A stretch of 64,000 bases of DNA from Epiperipatus broadwayi (lineage: Eukaryota > Onychophora > Udeonychophora > Euonychophora > Peripatidae), in contig JAQFVV010012969.1 of assembly GCA_028023455.1 (NCBI GenBank), positions 1-64,000 of the forward strand, written 5' to 3'. Below are positions 45,465 through 57,139 of this stretch, in pieces. Under the pieces are notes generated by a model. The model was given only the letters and a program-made list of their open reading frames with translations, did no database searches and had not been told where the DNA came from. The position numbers and the translations under genes are program-made. Position 1 is the first letter of the stretch; each line of letters begins with the position of its first letter.

Positions 45465-46118
45465 AAATCAAAGATGTATAATCCTCAATTAGAAGTAAAG
45501 CATAAATTAATTACTCAAAAGTTTAAACAAACTAGCCAATCAAAACACTGATAATATGCAGTGTTCATCTTTGACATCGTATTAATATACCTAGGAGTTA
45601 ACTTTCCCATGACAATAGTGTCATAGATCAGTTTAAAAGTTTGATATTGTAAAACCACATCATGATTATTTCAAGCATTAAAATCTGAATAATATCAAGC
45701 TTGACATTCATATAGAGAAAGCTTTGTACATTTCAAAGGAAAAGTAACCATGGGTTTGCAGCCATTTAATGAGCGGTAATGAAAGCTGCGAACCAATTAA
45801 CCTGCAATAGCTGATTGGCTGATTTGTTTACACTTTTTTCAACAACAACGACAAATAAACGTTCAATTACAAACATATTTGCTAGATATTTCTAAATTTT
45901 TATTTAGTGATTATAATGTATATATATATTTAAAAATACGGTTATTTCAGTAATTATATGCAACAAGTCAAAAAAATATTTTAAAATTCTTTTTAAAACC
46001 TAATGAATATCAAATATTAAAGATTGTTGAATTTAAATTACATATCTAACTTAGCTACTAGGATCTCCTGCCACCTTTAAAGAAATATGTAATAATATTA
46101 ATTTTTAAAAACAATTCA
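45465..46118 (-). other. SNX27: SNX27 intron sequence (3' side of the exon)
   Basis: Follows the GTAAGT donor of the exon on the minus strand. No further SNX27 exon seen down to position 1, so this intron extends across many of the repeats to its left, or the rest of the gene lies outside or was not recognised. Confidence 0.5.
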
Positions 46119-46123
46119 CTTAC

Positions 46124-46355
46124 AATATATTTTTCACCATTTATTTCCATTGCCTGGTAATCTGGTATAGAAATCGGAAGTGATCTTTTTTCACTGTAAT
46201 CGATATACGAGTAGCTCGAAGATTCATCGCTGGGTTCCAACCGTTCAGCTTCCTTGGGCGTAACCGATATAACTGTAAGGGTTAGAGTATCCCCGCCAGA
46301 TTTAATAAGATCAACTACCTGCTTATGAGTCGCTCCTTCAACATTGACACCATTT
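46124..46355 (-). CDS. SNX27: Sorting nexin 27, internal exon (PDZ end, linker, PX start)
   Basis: SNX27 is an endosomal cargo adaptor. Its PDZ domain binds C-terminal PDZ-ligand tails of transmembrane cargo and the retromer subunit VPS26. Its PX domain binds PI3P on early endosomes, and a FERM-like domain reads NPxY-type signals. The exon is 232 bp: one leftover base, then 77 codons. Residues 1-17 read [17 protein letters not shown], the alpha-B helix of the PDZ fold with the His that defines class I ligand binding. [20 protein letters not shown] is the last PDZ strand and linker. [17 protein letters not shown] and NGEKYI open the PX domain. Borders are ATACAG at 46356-46361 (acceptor, read on minus) and GTAAGT at 46118-46123 (donor). 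No stop or frameshift. Very close to known animal SNX27, with an arthropod-like PX start. Confidence 0.95.
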
Positions 46356-47170
46356 CTGTATAAAAATATAATTATACAAAAATTAACATCATTATTATTA
46401 TTACTATCGCTAAAGTATATTAAACTTTTTCAAAAACAACACTTTTTCCTTTATTCTCATATTAAAAACAATTCTTACGTGAGAATATAAAAAATAATAA
46501 TACATAGTTGTTTTCTCAGTTTTGATTTATATTTTTTTTTTAAAAAAAAGCAAACAGATAAAACATTTTCAATTTACTGATGCATGCATATGCAATAAAT
46601 ATAATTTTAAACAAGTTATTTCAATCATAAGGCGCAGAAAATGAGTGTTTATCACAATAACCAAAAATACCTGCAGTAGTCTCCCTTCCTTTTCCTTAAT
46701 CATTACAATTGATTCCAAACCTTGGATTTTGAATCAGCGGATAATTGCAAAATATTTAAAATATAAACATTAGTATATATATATCATATCTATACCGCTC
46801 TATACAAATTAAAACACTAATAAAAATAATTATTAATACTAAAAGAATGATAATTATGTAAAAGAGAGTATAGTAGTAAATAACGAGGGGAGAGAAAGAA
46901 AAATGGCATGTCTGATTGACTTTACTATCTCTTAGGAGACAAGATGAAAATGTAAAAATGAAGATACTTCAAGTAATTATATGTGTATCAAATTATTAAA
47001 GATTAGAAGCACATTTCCACCATAATATTTATTTTATTATCTTGTGAGTAATCAAATTATTTTGTACGAATTCTCCTGTTTCTCAATTTTATTTAAAAAC
47101 CAAATGGTAAGAGTGAAGCATTCAACCAATTACTGTATTTTTCGTCGAGTGCACATTTACAGTTAGGACC
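46356..47170 (-). other. SNX27: SNX27 upstream intron, no feature seen
   Basis: Sequence 5' of the exon acceptor. The tract before the AG is T-rich and A-rich. I did not find the exon that should encode the first half of the PDZ domain between here and 64000. Confidence 0.5.
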
Positions 47171-47179
47171 TTGACAGTC

Positions 47180-48243
47180 ATTTCAGAAAGCCAGGAACTA
47201 TTGCAGCCCATGCTCGTAGATAGGTATGTCTAATCATTTGCTGCCAAACAATGACTGTAGTGAGAGATGTAAGGGATAGAACCATCTTCAAGCAGCAAGT
47301 TGGATCCAAGTGTCTGCAAAGAGACCCTCTGGTGTCAGAAGACCATCCCTGTTTCTGATTTCATGAAGAATTTTTTTTTAATACTGCCCATGGATGGCAA
47401 TGGTTATTTTTAAAAATGTAATGATTTCTTGTAACCCACACTGCACAAATCAAATATGTTGCTATCCTTATCATGGCATATATGTCACTCACCAACATGT
47501 TATTGATTGATAGAATGCATTTATTGTTAGACAAGACTGTCTGCAATGTTCTGCCTAATAACCCTCAAAAACGAGCACTCATAGAAAATATGATTAATGG
47601 TCTCATCTTCAAATCCACACAATTTGCAAGTGGCCTCAATTTTAGTATATCTCCTATTGTTAACCAAGTAATGATTCATTGGGAGTGATGACAAATTAAG
47701 TTTAAGCAAGAAATCAACATATTTAGCCTCTAGGCTCCAATGCTTTGATTTATTAATAAGCTGTTTTGCGGTTAATTTGAGCTGTAGAGGCAGTTTTTCT
47801 ACCTTCGAATAAATGGAATTTGTACACTTGCCAATATGAATTCTGGCATTAATAATTGATTGTGTCACATTAAACAAGCTTCCCACATATTCTAGAAGTT
47901 CATTTAGCCCATTTTCTCTGAATGGGTGGCGGTCTGTCAGTAGGTTTGACTTCACCTGTAATGTATGATGAGACAAATCTGAATATGTTGCTCTCAATAT
48001 TGTCAATATTCTCTGCATGTAAAATGTATTTAGACTTTGTAAACCAAGCCCATTCAGGTCTTATGGGCTCTGCAGTCTGGCTAAGCTGATGGCTACACAC
48101 TTTCTCTTCCACAAAATGCCAGTGCAGACTGAGTTAACTGCATTCTGAAAGAACCTGATTGGTTTAAAAAATGGCAAGTAATAATTGATCTGCGAGAGCC
48201 TCATCATGTTTATCAGTGCCACCTTACCAAGGAGTGATATCAC
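47180..48243 (-). mobile_element. Tx1/L1-like LINE, C-terminal half, degenerate
   Basis: On the minus strand from 48243: MISLLGKVALINMMRLSQIN, then YYLPFFKPIRFFQNAV, ILWKRKCVAISLARLQ and IRPEWAWFTKSKYILHAENI, the post-RT region of L1/Tx1-type elements (LGKVALIKM...P..FF...W....RI....L..P...GGL..P....Y..A). Then SLEAKYVDFLLKLNLSSLPM, NHYLVNNRRYTKIEATCKLC and GFEDETINHIFYEC form the zinc knuckle. One frameshift near 48020 and later stops. It lies inside the SNX27 gene if the gene extends upstream, in the same orientation as the exon. Confidence 0.82.
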
Positions 48244-48345
48244 TCAGGAGTTCATAAGAAATACAAGTGCCAAATCGATCCTGGGACCTCTCGGTCCCAA
48301 GTAAGACACTCTTACCAATTGTGCCAAACCATGCATGGTGTCATA
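48240..48345 (-). repeat. SINE with well-kept tRNA-like head
   Basis: On the minus strand: A-box TGGCACAATTGGTAAGAG, GACCGAGAGGTCCC hairpin and B-box AGGATCGATTTGG, then GGCACTTGTATTTCTTATGA and ACTCCTGAG, the family B body. Best preserved tRNA-like head of family B in the window. Not a genuine tRNA gene because the acceptor stem does not close and the SINE body follows. Confidence 0.72.
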
Positions 48346-48356
48346 TATATCTACAA

Positions 48357-48727
48357 CTATAAGTAATAGTATCTGTAATTAATTTTTACACAGTGCCAAA
48401 CTGCACAATGAAATTTTTTTATCATTTTAAACTGAATAAAAAAACTTGGCTATTTGAAAGCATACAACAATCAAAACTACTGCACAGAAGCCTATTTTCA
48501 TTAGGATAGTACTTAGATATTACTTGAAAATGAAAATTACTTATTTCCAATACTCCATTGACAATAGTTCAGTTCTACCTTCAAACAATAAAGTGCACAC
48601 ATATTATCAAATAGCTACTAGTAATAATATCTGTAATTGACATTTATGCTGTGCCAAACTGCACAATGAAAATTTTTTATCATTTCAACCTTCAAACAAT
48701 AAAGTGCACACATATTAACAAATAGCA
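48357..48727. repeat. Imperfect tandem duplication
   Basis: TAGTATCTGTAATTAA..GTGCCAAACTGCACAATGAA near 48370-48415 recurs at 48630-48668. ACCTTCAAACAATAAAGTGC near 48580 recurs at 48688. The first unit is about 250 bp. The second lacks about 135 bp of the middle. Confidence 0.8.
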
Positions 48728-48729
48728 GT

Positions 48730-49560
48730 TTCGGACTAATTTCTTCCCAATTTAAACTTAAGAAATTATTACCTTTTATATACAATTGTTTTACTAAAGC
48801 ATCAAATTTTAAAAACTTACTTAAAGTAACATTTTTCACATTCCGGACTATATCAAAACACAAAACGAGAAATATAAATAATTTTCAATAAGGAAATTAA
48901 AAGGAAATATTTTAAAATTATAAGCATTTTTTTTTTTTGTAAATTTCAATTTAAATATCATTTCTAAAAAAGCTAAATATATATTGTTTTAAAATAATAA
49001 AAATATAAAACAGTACTTTATTAAAAAATAAATTTTAGAAGCAAATAAAAAAAGTCAATATGAAAAACTATTCAAATACACTTGATAAAAGCTGACGTTT
49101 TTTCAACAAACATCAAATAATCAATAGATAAAATTATTAAAGAATGGCGAGTGATGGGGGGAGGGGGGTCTAAAAGCAAACTAAATCCGATGCTGATGAA
49201 AATAGTTGTAAAATATACTTAAAATAAATATTAATTAATTCAAAAACTTAAAAGCAATATCCTCATTTAATATTTAATTTTCCAGTAGGTAAATAAATGT
49301 TTGATAATATTGTTACGGTTAACATTTGAAGAAAAAAAAGCTATGCTTCAAAGAATAACAATTTGCATAACCGACACTGAATGGGATAAAAAAAGTAATA
49401 AACTTTTAATATTTATTATAAACACATATAGAAACATATAGACAAAGAATCTGAAGGGGGTAAAAGGTACATGTGGCACATCTAAACATTTTAAGAATCG
49501 GCCACACTGTATAGTCGAAGCTATTTACGGATGAAGATGGAATTCATTTCTAGCAACATG
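48730..49560. other. AT-rich stretch, no feature seen
   Basis: Contains GGGGGGAGGGGGG near 49157. No gene recognised. Confidence 0.45.
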
Positions 49561-49562
49561 AA

Positions 49563-49736
49563 GTATCTTCCCATCACCATGACGATAAACGTTAGCATTT
49601 ATCTGGATAACATTTTTTCAGTATCTTCCCATTACCATGACGATAAACGTTAGCATTTATCTGGATAACATTTTTTCAGTATCTTCCCATCACCATGACG
49701 ATAAACGTTAGCATTTATCTGGAAAACATTTTTTTT
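49563..49736. repeat. Tandem repeat, three 58-bp units
   Basis: Units start at 49563, 49621 and 49679 with GTATCTTCCCATCACCATGA. They differ by one C/T in the second copy and a few changes at the end of the third. Contains CG-bearing GACGATAAACGTTAGC, unlike the AT-rich flanks. Confidence 0.93.
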
Positions 49737-49739
49737 CAA

Positions 49740-52135
49740 ACAGATGAGGCAGTATTAAATATCTTACACTTTTCTTTTAATGAGGACACTTAAGACTATT
49801 TATGCAACGAAGCCAAAAACATTAACAAATTAAACAAGTTACAAATGCAGAATAACAACAATAGCAAGAGATAGTGGAAGAATGCACTTTAATTTCTTAA
49901 TAATATCAGCAATATCTGGATGTAAATAAAAATCAATTTGAGTACTTGCCTTTATATATATTTCATTTTGAAATCTTTTCTTCATTATATAAATTAAATA
50001 GATATAAAAGTTATTATACATCAAAATATGAAAGTATGTACGCATTTTAACACAGATTAAAAGTTAAAACAGACCTAAATACATTTCTGCATATCAAAGA
50101 CTTTATCCAGATTCCTTCATTAAGAGAGAAAAAGAAAGCTTAACTGTTTTAGGGAGAAAGACGTTTTAGCTAATAAATGGCTAGATATCTGTTTACTAAT
50201 ATAACTGGGAAGCTAGCTGCATTGACTCCTCTTATTTCTCTACTTATATCTTCTCTTAGTTTTCTATTTTCTCTACTTTGAACCTCAAACTTATTGTTTA
50301 CATCTCTATCGATCAGCTAATTAAAAAAAAATAATTCCAAACTTACTTGAAAGACCACAGCAATGTAAAAAATTTTGAACTGACACCAGATGGTGGGCAT
50401 TATGAATCGATGAGCTATAACCGAATGTCCTCTATATATGTATAACTATAATATTTATTAAAATTTACTAATGCTTTTTAAATTTATTTATTTTTTAAAA
50501 AAAAACCTCTGTATTTCTTTTAAATTAAATTTAAAAAAAACTCTTTTTATTAATGTCTTTACATCAACTGTATCAAAAGTTCACTAACTGCTTAATTCTT
50601 GCGTGTAGTGAAGAGATATCATTTCATATCATAGTTTCATTTGTGTGATTATCAGAAACGTTAGTAGCATTAAATCACTTACTTGATCTTAGATTTTACC
50701 ACCCTTCTGAATAAATCTTTGAACCCGGACTCTTAACATCTTTTGAAATTCATAGTATGCTTATACAACATAAATTTGCCATTTCTAGCCTTATATTTAA
50801 GAAGAAAAAAAAGAGCTCTTTAGCTTGAGTAATGGTTACCATATTTTAGTGCATTTGAATTGTCATCCTCAGACTGTTTTAATGAGGATTGGAATTCGAA
50901 ACTGGATGTAATGTAGTTAAAAATTAATATCTGATAATCAGTGATTAATCAAATTTAGTATAGGTAGCACAAGCGTAAGGAGATGCACATTTTACCATAT
51001 ATAGTGAAGTCAGATATATGCTGCATCAATATACCCAACTTCAATTATATTAGTTAATTTTCTTTCTGGGAAGGAAGATTGGATTCTAAATGACAGTTAC
51101 CGTATATTCATTTTGTCTTGTAATAATAATTTGGTTATTAAGTACTAGAAATTGTAGCATTTGTTAAAATTTATCATGCAGGGATGTTTATACAGAAATA
51201 CACATCCATATATATATATGTATGCATATTAAGTTCCCTGCTCAAAAGAATATAGAGGCAATTTAAGCATTAGAGGTCCATGTTCTTGCAATAATGTGCA
51301 TAACATTTCTGAAATAATAATTTTCATAAGCATGAACTACAAGAATCGTTATTAATTCATAGTCTACAAGTCATTTTAATCAACTTTCCCATAAGATCCT
51401 TATGTTATCATTCTATGAAACTGACGAAAAATTAACCTATTTCTGACTGGCCTCAAAAACTTACACGGATACTAGACTATTCACTGATATTTTGGGGAAC
51501 AGTCAAACAATGCATTAGCAGTGAAATTAGAAAAACTTCAATCTAATCGTCTTATACTTTCAGATTGCAATGCAGATGTATTTCTATTAATTGTATCAGT
51601 ATTATCAGACTTTTTAAAATTAATTTTTTATAGTAAATATCCTGTAAAAACTCAAGAATTAAAGATTCTTGGATATAAGTTCTATTTGTCATTTTTGATG
51701 AAGTATCGCATGACCTCCCAAATTTCTAACCATTTCATTATTTAATTTTTTTATCAACAAGATTGTGTAGAGTTAAGGTAATTCAAGACCACCACTCTGT
51801 GTTGATTTCTATGTACTTCTCTGGAAGTCTAATAAAATTCAAATCATACCCCCCCCCCCAAACAAGAATGTTTAGGGTTTTTTCCCTTCCTATAAATACA
51901 ATCAACAATTTCAAACTGTTTACATTATATAGCTTTTAGATTGATGAATCAATTGTTACTACAGATTTAATATTATAACATTTTAAAATGCAAAATTCAT
52001 GCCAATCCTTCTGATCGCAAAAAAAAAAAAAAAAAGTAATATAACCCAATCCACTTTCTTGCACAATTTGAAACAAATTATTTTGTGAATAGTGTGTATC
52101 ACACGACTCCATGCATATTTATTACTTTTGAATAA
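49740..52135. other. AT-rich stretch, no gene recognised
   Basis: C10 run near 51850. The open frame at 51521-51745 has no motif I know. Confidence 0.4.
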
Positions 52136-52139
52136 ACAC

Positions 52140-52265
52140 AAGCTCTGCATGATGTAAAGCAGATTTAGAATATCAGACTCTGGAATATAGGGTCTTTGGC
52201 TCAATTTCAGTTCTTGCATTTCAATTTTTCATGAACTCCCAAGCAATAAAGCCATACAATCGTCT
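52140..52265 (+). repeat. tRNA-derived SINE (family B)
   Basis: ATATCAGACTCTGGAATATA, B-box-like GGCTCAATTTCAG, then GAACTCCCAAGCAATAAAGCC. Another fragment follows directly. Confidence 0.72.
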
Positions 52266-52279
52266 TTGTCCTAAAATAG

Positions 52280-52375
52280 TTTGGTACAGTAGCCATGTAC
52301 TGCACCTGGTTCCATCATTTCTGGCACTTAAAATGTTTCATGAACTCGTGAGCATTAAAGCTATTTGATTATCTT
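52280..52375 (+). repeat. SINE family B, fragment
   Basis: CTGCACCTGGTTCCATCATT, TTTCATGAACTCGTGAGCAT and TAAAGCTATTTGATTATC repeat the family B body just after the previous copy. Confidence 0.6.
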
Positions 52376-52379
52376 CTAT

Positions 52380-53055
52380 ATAACAAACAAATGAAGTATA
52401 CCATTCTTTTTGATCTATGTAAGGTTTTCACATACTAGCAAACACACACTTTTTAAAAGAATAAATCGATAATATACCATAATACATGTTTGTATAATCT
52501 TTTCAAACCACGGAAGCCATTAGAAAGCTTGTATATGCACAATCAAAGATTACTATAGTAATTTATGAAAATAAATTCAGTATTAAAAAGTAATCGACAC
52601 AAAATTCTTCCCCAATCAAAATCAATGTTTCAAAGCAGTTTTCTATTTAAGAGTCCTCTATAGATGTAATTAGCGCACCCCTTTCAAAATGCTTTTGTAC
52701 ATGAATATATATATATCACATAATGTCAGCTCTATCATGAATACTGATCATAGCATTCTGTAATAATCTTTTGCTGAGCAAAAGCTCCGATTAGATAGCT
52801 GCGAAAACGACAAAGCATTTTTATTTATTTATTTTTTTAATGCTTGCATGTATTGTGTTTTGCTGAGATCCTATAAAGTAGTATAATTGGTTTTTCGATA
52901 AGTCATTCAACATACTGCACATACACACACACACACACACACAAATAAAGCCTTATTTGCAAGAGTAAACAAAAAAAAACAACAACTGGCGAAAAGCCTT
53001 GAATAAACATATTTAGAGCAAAAAATACTCTAAGCATTTTAATAAAATTATAAAT
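52380..53055. other. AT-rich stretch with (CA)n microsatellite
   Basis: A pure CA tract at about 52922-52943. No gene. Confidence 0.5.
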
Positions 53056-53059
53056 TCAA

Positions 53060-53135
53060 GAGCTAAAGGTTCTTGAACTGAAATTCAGTTGTCTCTTCCG
53101 GTGCTCGAAAATCCCGTGAACTCCATCACGAACAA
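53060..53135 (+). repeat. SINE family B, fragment
   Basis: GAACTGAAATTCAGTTGTCTC, shortened here to its GTTGTCTC end, then TTCCGGTGCTCGAAAATCCC and GTGAACTCCATCACG match the family B centre. Confidence 0.5.
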
Positions 53136-53139
53136 ATCT

Positions 53140-55045
53140 TTTATATTATTATAAGAAAAGATAATAAATAATGCAGTAAAATTTATATGCACTTCTACAG
53201 TAAGAATCACACGCTGTCATTTCACGAATTGAATGTCCATAGTTTGATCCAGGAGTGGATTAAATGCATTAATTCCAGCGACAATTATCGAGCCAGTTGA
53301 ACTAGAGTCAATTAAAGTGATTTTCGGTAGAAAAAAAAAAGACAATTTAAATATTTTTATGCAAAATAAAGTAATTGTTTATTATCATTATTAAAAAAAA
53401 AAAAAAAAGTTGTATCAAGAGAATGCAGTAAGTCTAAAATTTGAGCAAAACCAGAAATTAATTTCTCTCTCTCTTTTTTAGATGATTAGATAATATCTAC
53501 ATTAACTTTTTTCTCCGCAAAAACTAAACATTTTCCAAATTATTAAAAAAAAATTACCATGTAATAAATTTAAGATTGCAGACATAAGAAATGAGATATT
53601 AATAATGGCTCCAAGTCAACTGAAAGCAAATAGAAAGCCTACTGAGACGATGATAACCTGTCTAATGCTTCTGAGATTTCTGACAGCCATCAGCTCACAA
53701 TTCCCTTGGCTATCAACCTATTTTGATGCAGAAACTGAAATGCACCCCTATTCACAACTTTCTATTCTTGAAATATATAAAATAGTGGTTGATCTTACTT
53801 AAAGAGTTGTAACTAAATTAAAAAATCACTTCACATGACATATACAAAAACTAATAAACTATTGCATATAAAGTATAAATGATAAGATATATTTAAATAT
53901 TAATTTCAAATGCTATTTAAATTTGATATAATTCTTTTGTCAATGTAAGTTAATTATAATGCGAAGTATTAAAAACACGTTTTAATATTTATAGTTGTAC
54001 ATCCGCCTATTTCCATCATCTTATTTGAATTGTTGAACGTATTAGAAAAATTCAAACTTTGCTTATATCTTTCTGAATACATTCAACTGTTGACAACAAC
54101 ACACACCACATTATTTTACATCAGTGTTATGAATGATTTTATTCCTGCTTTTTCAGATATAAGAGACCTGGCCAGTAACATGTATAATGGAAACTGAACA
54201 GGCGACATTTAGGTTGGTGAATACATTATAATCTAACCTATTAAAGCAGGGGTTTTCAATCAGATGATGATGATTTATCTGCTAATCACTAATCAAAAAT
54301 GATTATCTTAATGATGCTTGGCAAAGTTTATAAAGTTTAAAATTGATATGCTAGAATAAATCATGTTAAGAGAGTGTTGTGCAAATGGCAAACACCACAA
54401 ATGAAATTTGTGTTATTACATGGTCATAATTACTCAACCTGCTATTGGGCAGAAAATTTAATGTAAAGCAGAACATCATACTATATATACTTAATAATTG
54501 ATGTATATACTAAATATGTTTTTTTTATTTGAAGAAACAAAAATTTCTTATTTTAAAAATTCACAAAGAGCTAATATGTGAACATTTGTTGCAATACTAA
54601 CAAGTAAGATAATTCTTAAAATAGTTCTAATAATTATCAACAATTGTTATTTTTCCTTCCCCCTGAAATTTTAATAATACTGCTTACCACCTAATCACCT
54701 TCTCCCTAAAACCTAACCACTTTCTCACTAAATATATTCATACTTTGAATTATTCATACTGTGTTCCAAGAATAATTTGATTGATTAATTCCAAACTACT
54801 TTTTAATGGTTCTGATGATGTTTCAATATTATACACATAAGCAAATGTCTGTATGTAAAGAAGAAAATTATAAAAAAAGAAAGTAAAAAAATAAATTTTC
54901 ATTTACGACTAGGTTATTTTTTTATAAGTTAAAAATAATATCAGTTGAACATATCAAATTCAAATAATATAATTTATTAATGATAACATCATTAAAAGAT
55001 AATGTCAACTTGTTGACAGTTAATAAGACAGATCTGCCTTGCATC
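53140..55045. other. AT-rich stretch, no gene recognised
   Basis: The plus frame at 53605-53802 (begins MAPSQLKANRKPTETMI) has more balanced codon use than its surroundings but no recognised domain. A hAT-like CAGGGGTTTTCAA occurs at about 54247 without a partner. Confidence 0.35.
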
Positions 55046-55049
55046 ATTT

Positions 55050-55175
55050 ACTGATGTGGTAGCATAAAAGATTCTGGAGTTCAAAGTCTACGAATCATGA
55101 CTTCAGATGTCACTTCCGGTGCTCAAATTTATTATGAAATCCTAAGCAATATAAAGCATTCGGGTTTTTGTTTAT
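55050..55175 (+). repeat. tRNA-derived SINE (family B)
   Basis: GATTCTGGAGTTCAAAGTCT, GATGTCACTTCCGGTGCTCA, GAAATCCTAAGCAATATAAA. The tRNA-like A-box region (GATGTGGTAGCATAAAAG) is eroded. Confidence 0.72.
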
Positions 55176-55224
55176 AGTTTTAATCCTATCATTCATTTAG
55201 GTATGGTTCTGATGTGTGAGAAAT

Positions 55225-55640
55225 TAAGGAATTCAATTTGTGTGTATGGCCCTCTATTAAAGATTTTGTTAATTTTTTTCCAAGCTTTAAAACTCACAAA
55301 TATATAGTTTTTCTAATATTTTAATTTCAAAAATATTCTAAAAATGTCAGGATATTAGAAAATGCAGGATATTCAAAACATGCAAAATTCCACAGTGATA
55401 GGTATCCATTGTATTCTTGGAAGCCTCAAACTTTGTGATATTAATTTGAGAAAATATGATTAAAAACTTGATTTTTTTGGAAACTATGATTATTTTTGCA
55501 CAATAATTGTGTGATAATTATTAGAAATCAAGAATATATATTATTACACACTTATTTATTACAGAAATGTTATAACGATGGCAAATACAATCTGTTAGAA
55601 CATGTCACCATCATAAAAACATCCTAAAAAAATTTAAACT
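55225..55640 (-). repeat. Interspersed repeat (family D), copy 3
   Basis: On the minus strand: CAGATTGTATTTGCCATCG, ATAAATAAGTGTGTAATAAT, ACACAATTATTGTGCAAAAA, TAATCATAG, and TTCTCAAATTAATATCACAAA in the same order as the copies at 23060 and 31600. Confidence 0.6.
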
Positions 55641-55644
55641 TTAG

Positions 55645-56730
55645 AAGCTCAAGTTGATAGACTTACCAAATATTGATAATTATTTGTTCACATTTTAAAT
55701 ACAAACATCAAACAAAAAATATTTCATTTATTTTACAAATTCAATCTGTTCCTCCCAACAGTTGAAAGATGAAATTGTGTTTTGTTCTGATTAAAATTGA
55801 ATTTTTGTAGAATTTATTTGATTTCTAAATAAGAATATCTATCAAATGAAGTCAAATTTATTATATTAAAATAAAAATTTTAAATAAAAATTGAAATCTT
55901 ACAGCAAATGAAAACAAAGAAAACTGTCAAAGTGTGAGACGGTTAATAACAGATTAAAATTATTGAAAATATAAATTTTTAGAAAAAATTGACAACAAAC
56001 TATTATTTTTTCCTTTTAACAATTACATTTATTTTTTTAATCAAAAAACAAATTCTAAAATCACACACCCAAAAAAAAATTACTTTGCAAGAAGTCTTTA
56101 GCCTAAATTACAAACTTCTGCTACATACAAAATTTCTAAAAAAAAATCCAAACTATTATAATGAAATATTTTATGCATGAGTATAAGTACTTCTTGCATA
56201 GAGTGAAAGCTTTTAAAATACTTACAAATTAAATCCTTAAATATGTTTTTGATACATAGCACCTTCTTTAAAAGATAAATATTAGAAGGAAAAAACACAA
56301 TACTTCAACTCTTTAAAAAATAATTCTTTTTTTTTTTTTTAAATGGTGGTCATTTTATAAAACTGGTCGCATCATAGAGAGAGCACCATTGAAAGTTAAC
56401 AGGTGAGATTAATGTCAAAAAAGAATAGTACAGTTCAGAATAATTGTCTAACACATGTGTCATTGAAATATTTGTTATTAGAACAAAATGCAAAAGTGTT
56501 TATATTAATATGCAAATTTATTACAGTATAATTATGATTTTGTAATACAACGAAATATGTATGACAATTAAAAATTCATTTCAAATAAAACCAATAATTT
56601 AAAATGCTATTGCTTTCAAAATCACTGTGGTGCAAATGCCCAAATTTTCTTATCTGCACATAAATGAACAAAGTTATAAAATGTAAATTATATATTTAGT
56701 TGGAAAGCAGAAGGAAGTTTGCTGTTAACT
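55645..56730. other. AT-rich stretch, no feature seen
   Basis: No supported feature. Confidence 0.45.
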
Positions 56731-56734
56731 GAAA

Positions 56735-57000
56735 GGAGAACCTGATTCCTCTTTGAGATCCTAAATAAACCAAGCAGGGCAAATTCTTAGTGTCCACTCC
56801 GTACATTCTTGTCATTACAGTTATTATTATGTGATTATTCATAGAGTATAAAAATTATGAATGGGCTGCTCACCATCATGCATTAGCCAGAAGGGTGAGT
56901 TTATTGGCTTTTTAAAAACCTCTGAGTTTAACATCAAGAAACATCATGGACTTTCCTTTCAGCTGCCTGGTAAATCTTAACTGAAATATCAGTAGTGATT
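56735..57000 (+). repeat. Interspersed repeat (family E), uninterrupted copy
   Basis: Counterpart of 44690-45110 without the hairpin: GATTCCTCTTTGAGATCC, CAAATTCTTAGTGTCCACTC, GTACATTCTTGTCATTACAG, TTATTATTATGTGATTAT, GAGTTTATTGGCTTTTT. It serves as the empty site for the insertion at 44.8 kb. Confidence 0.8.
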
Positions 57001-57139
57001 GCTTGAAGATGAATGTTTGTGTGAATGACCTTTTCTTTTTTAATAGATATTTTCAATCATGATAGCCAAAATTAAATCATGCCCCTTAATCCCAGAAGGT
57101 TGTAAAATCACCAGTCAAAGCAGTGGTTGGCAGTCGAAG

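Noticed and set aside
53605-53802. A 65-codon plus-strand frame with balanced codon use
   Set aside because: No recognised motif, no good splice context and an AT-rich genome with many frames of this size.
54148-54212. A possible exon after a good pyrimidine-rich acceptor (CCTGCTTTTTCAG)
   Set aside because: All three frames reach a stop within about 14 codons and no family match is visible.
54247-54260. A hAT transposon end (CAGGGGTTTTCAA)
   Set aside because: No matching inverted end or 8-bp target duplication was found nearby, and no transposase remnant.
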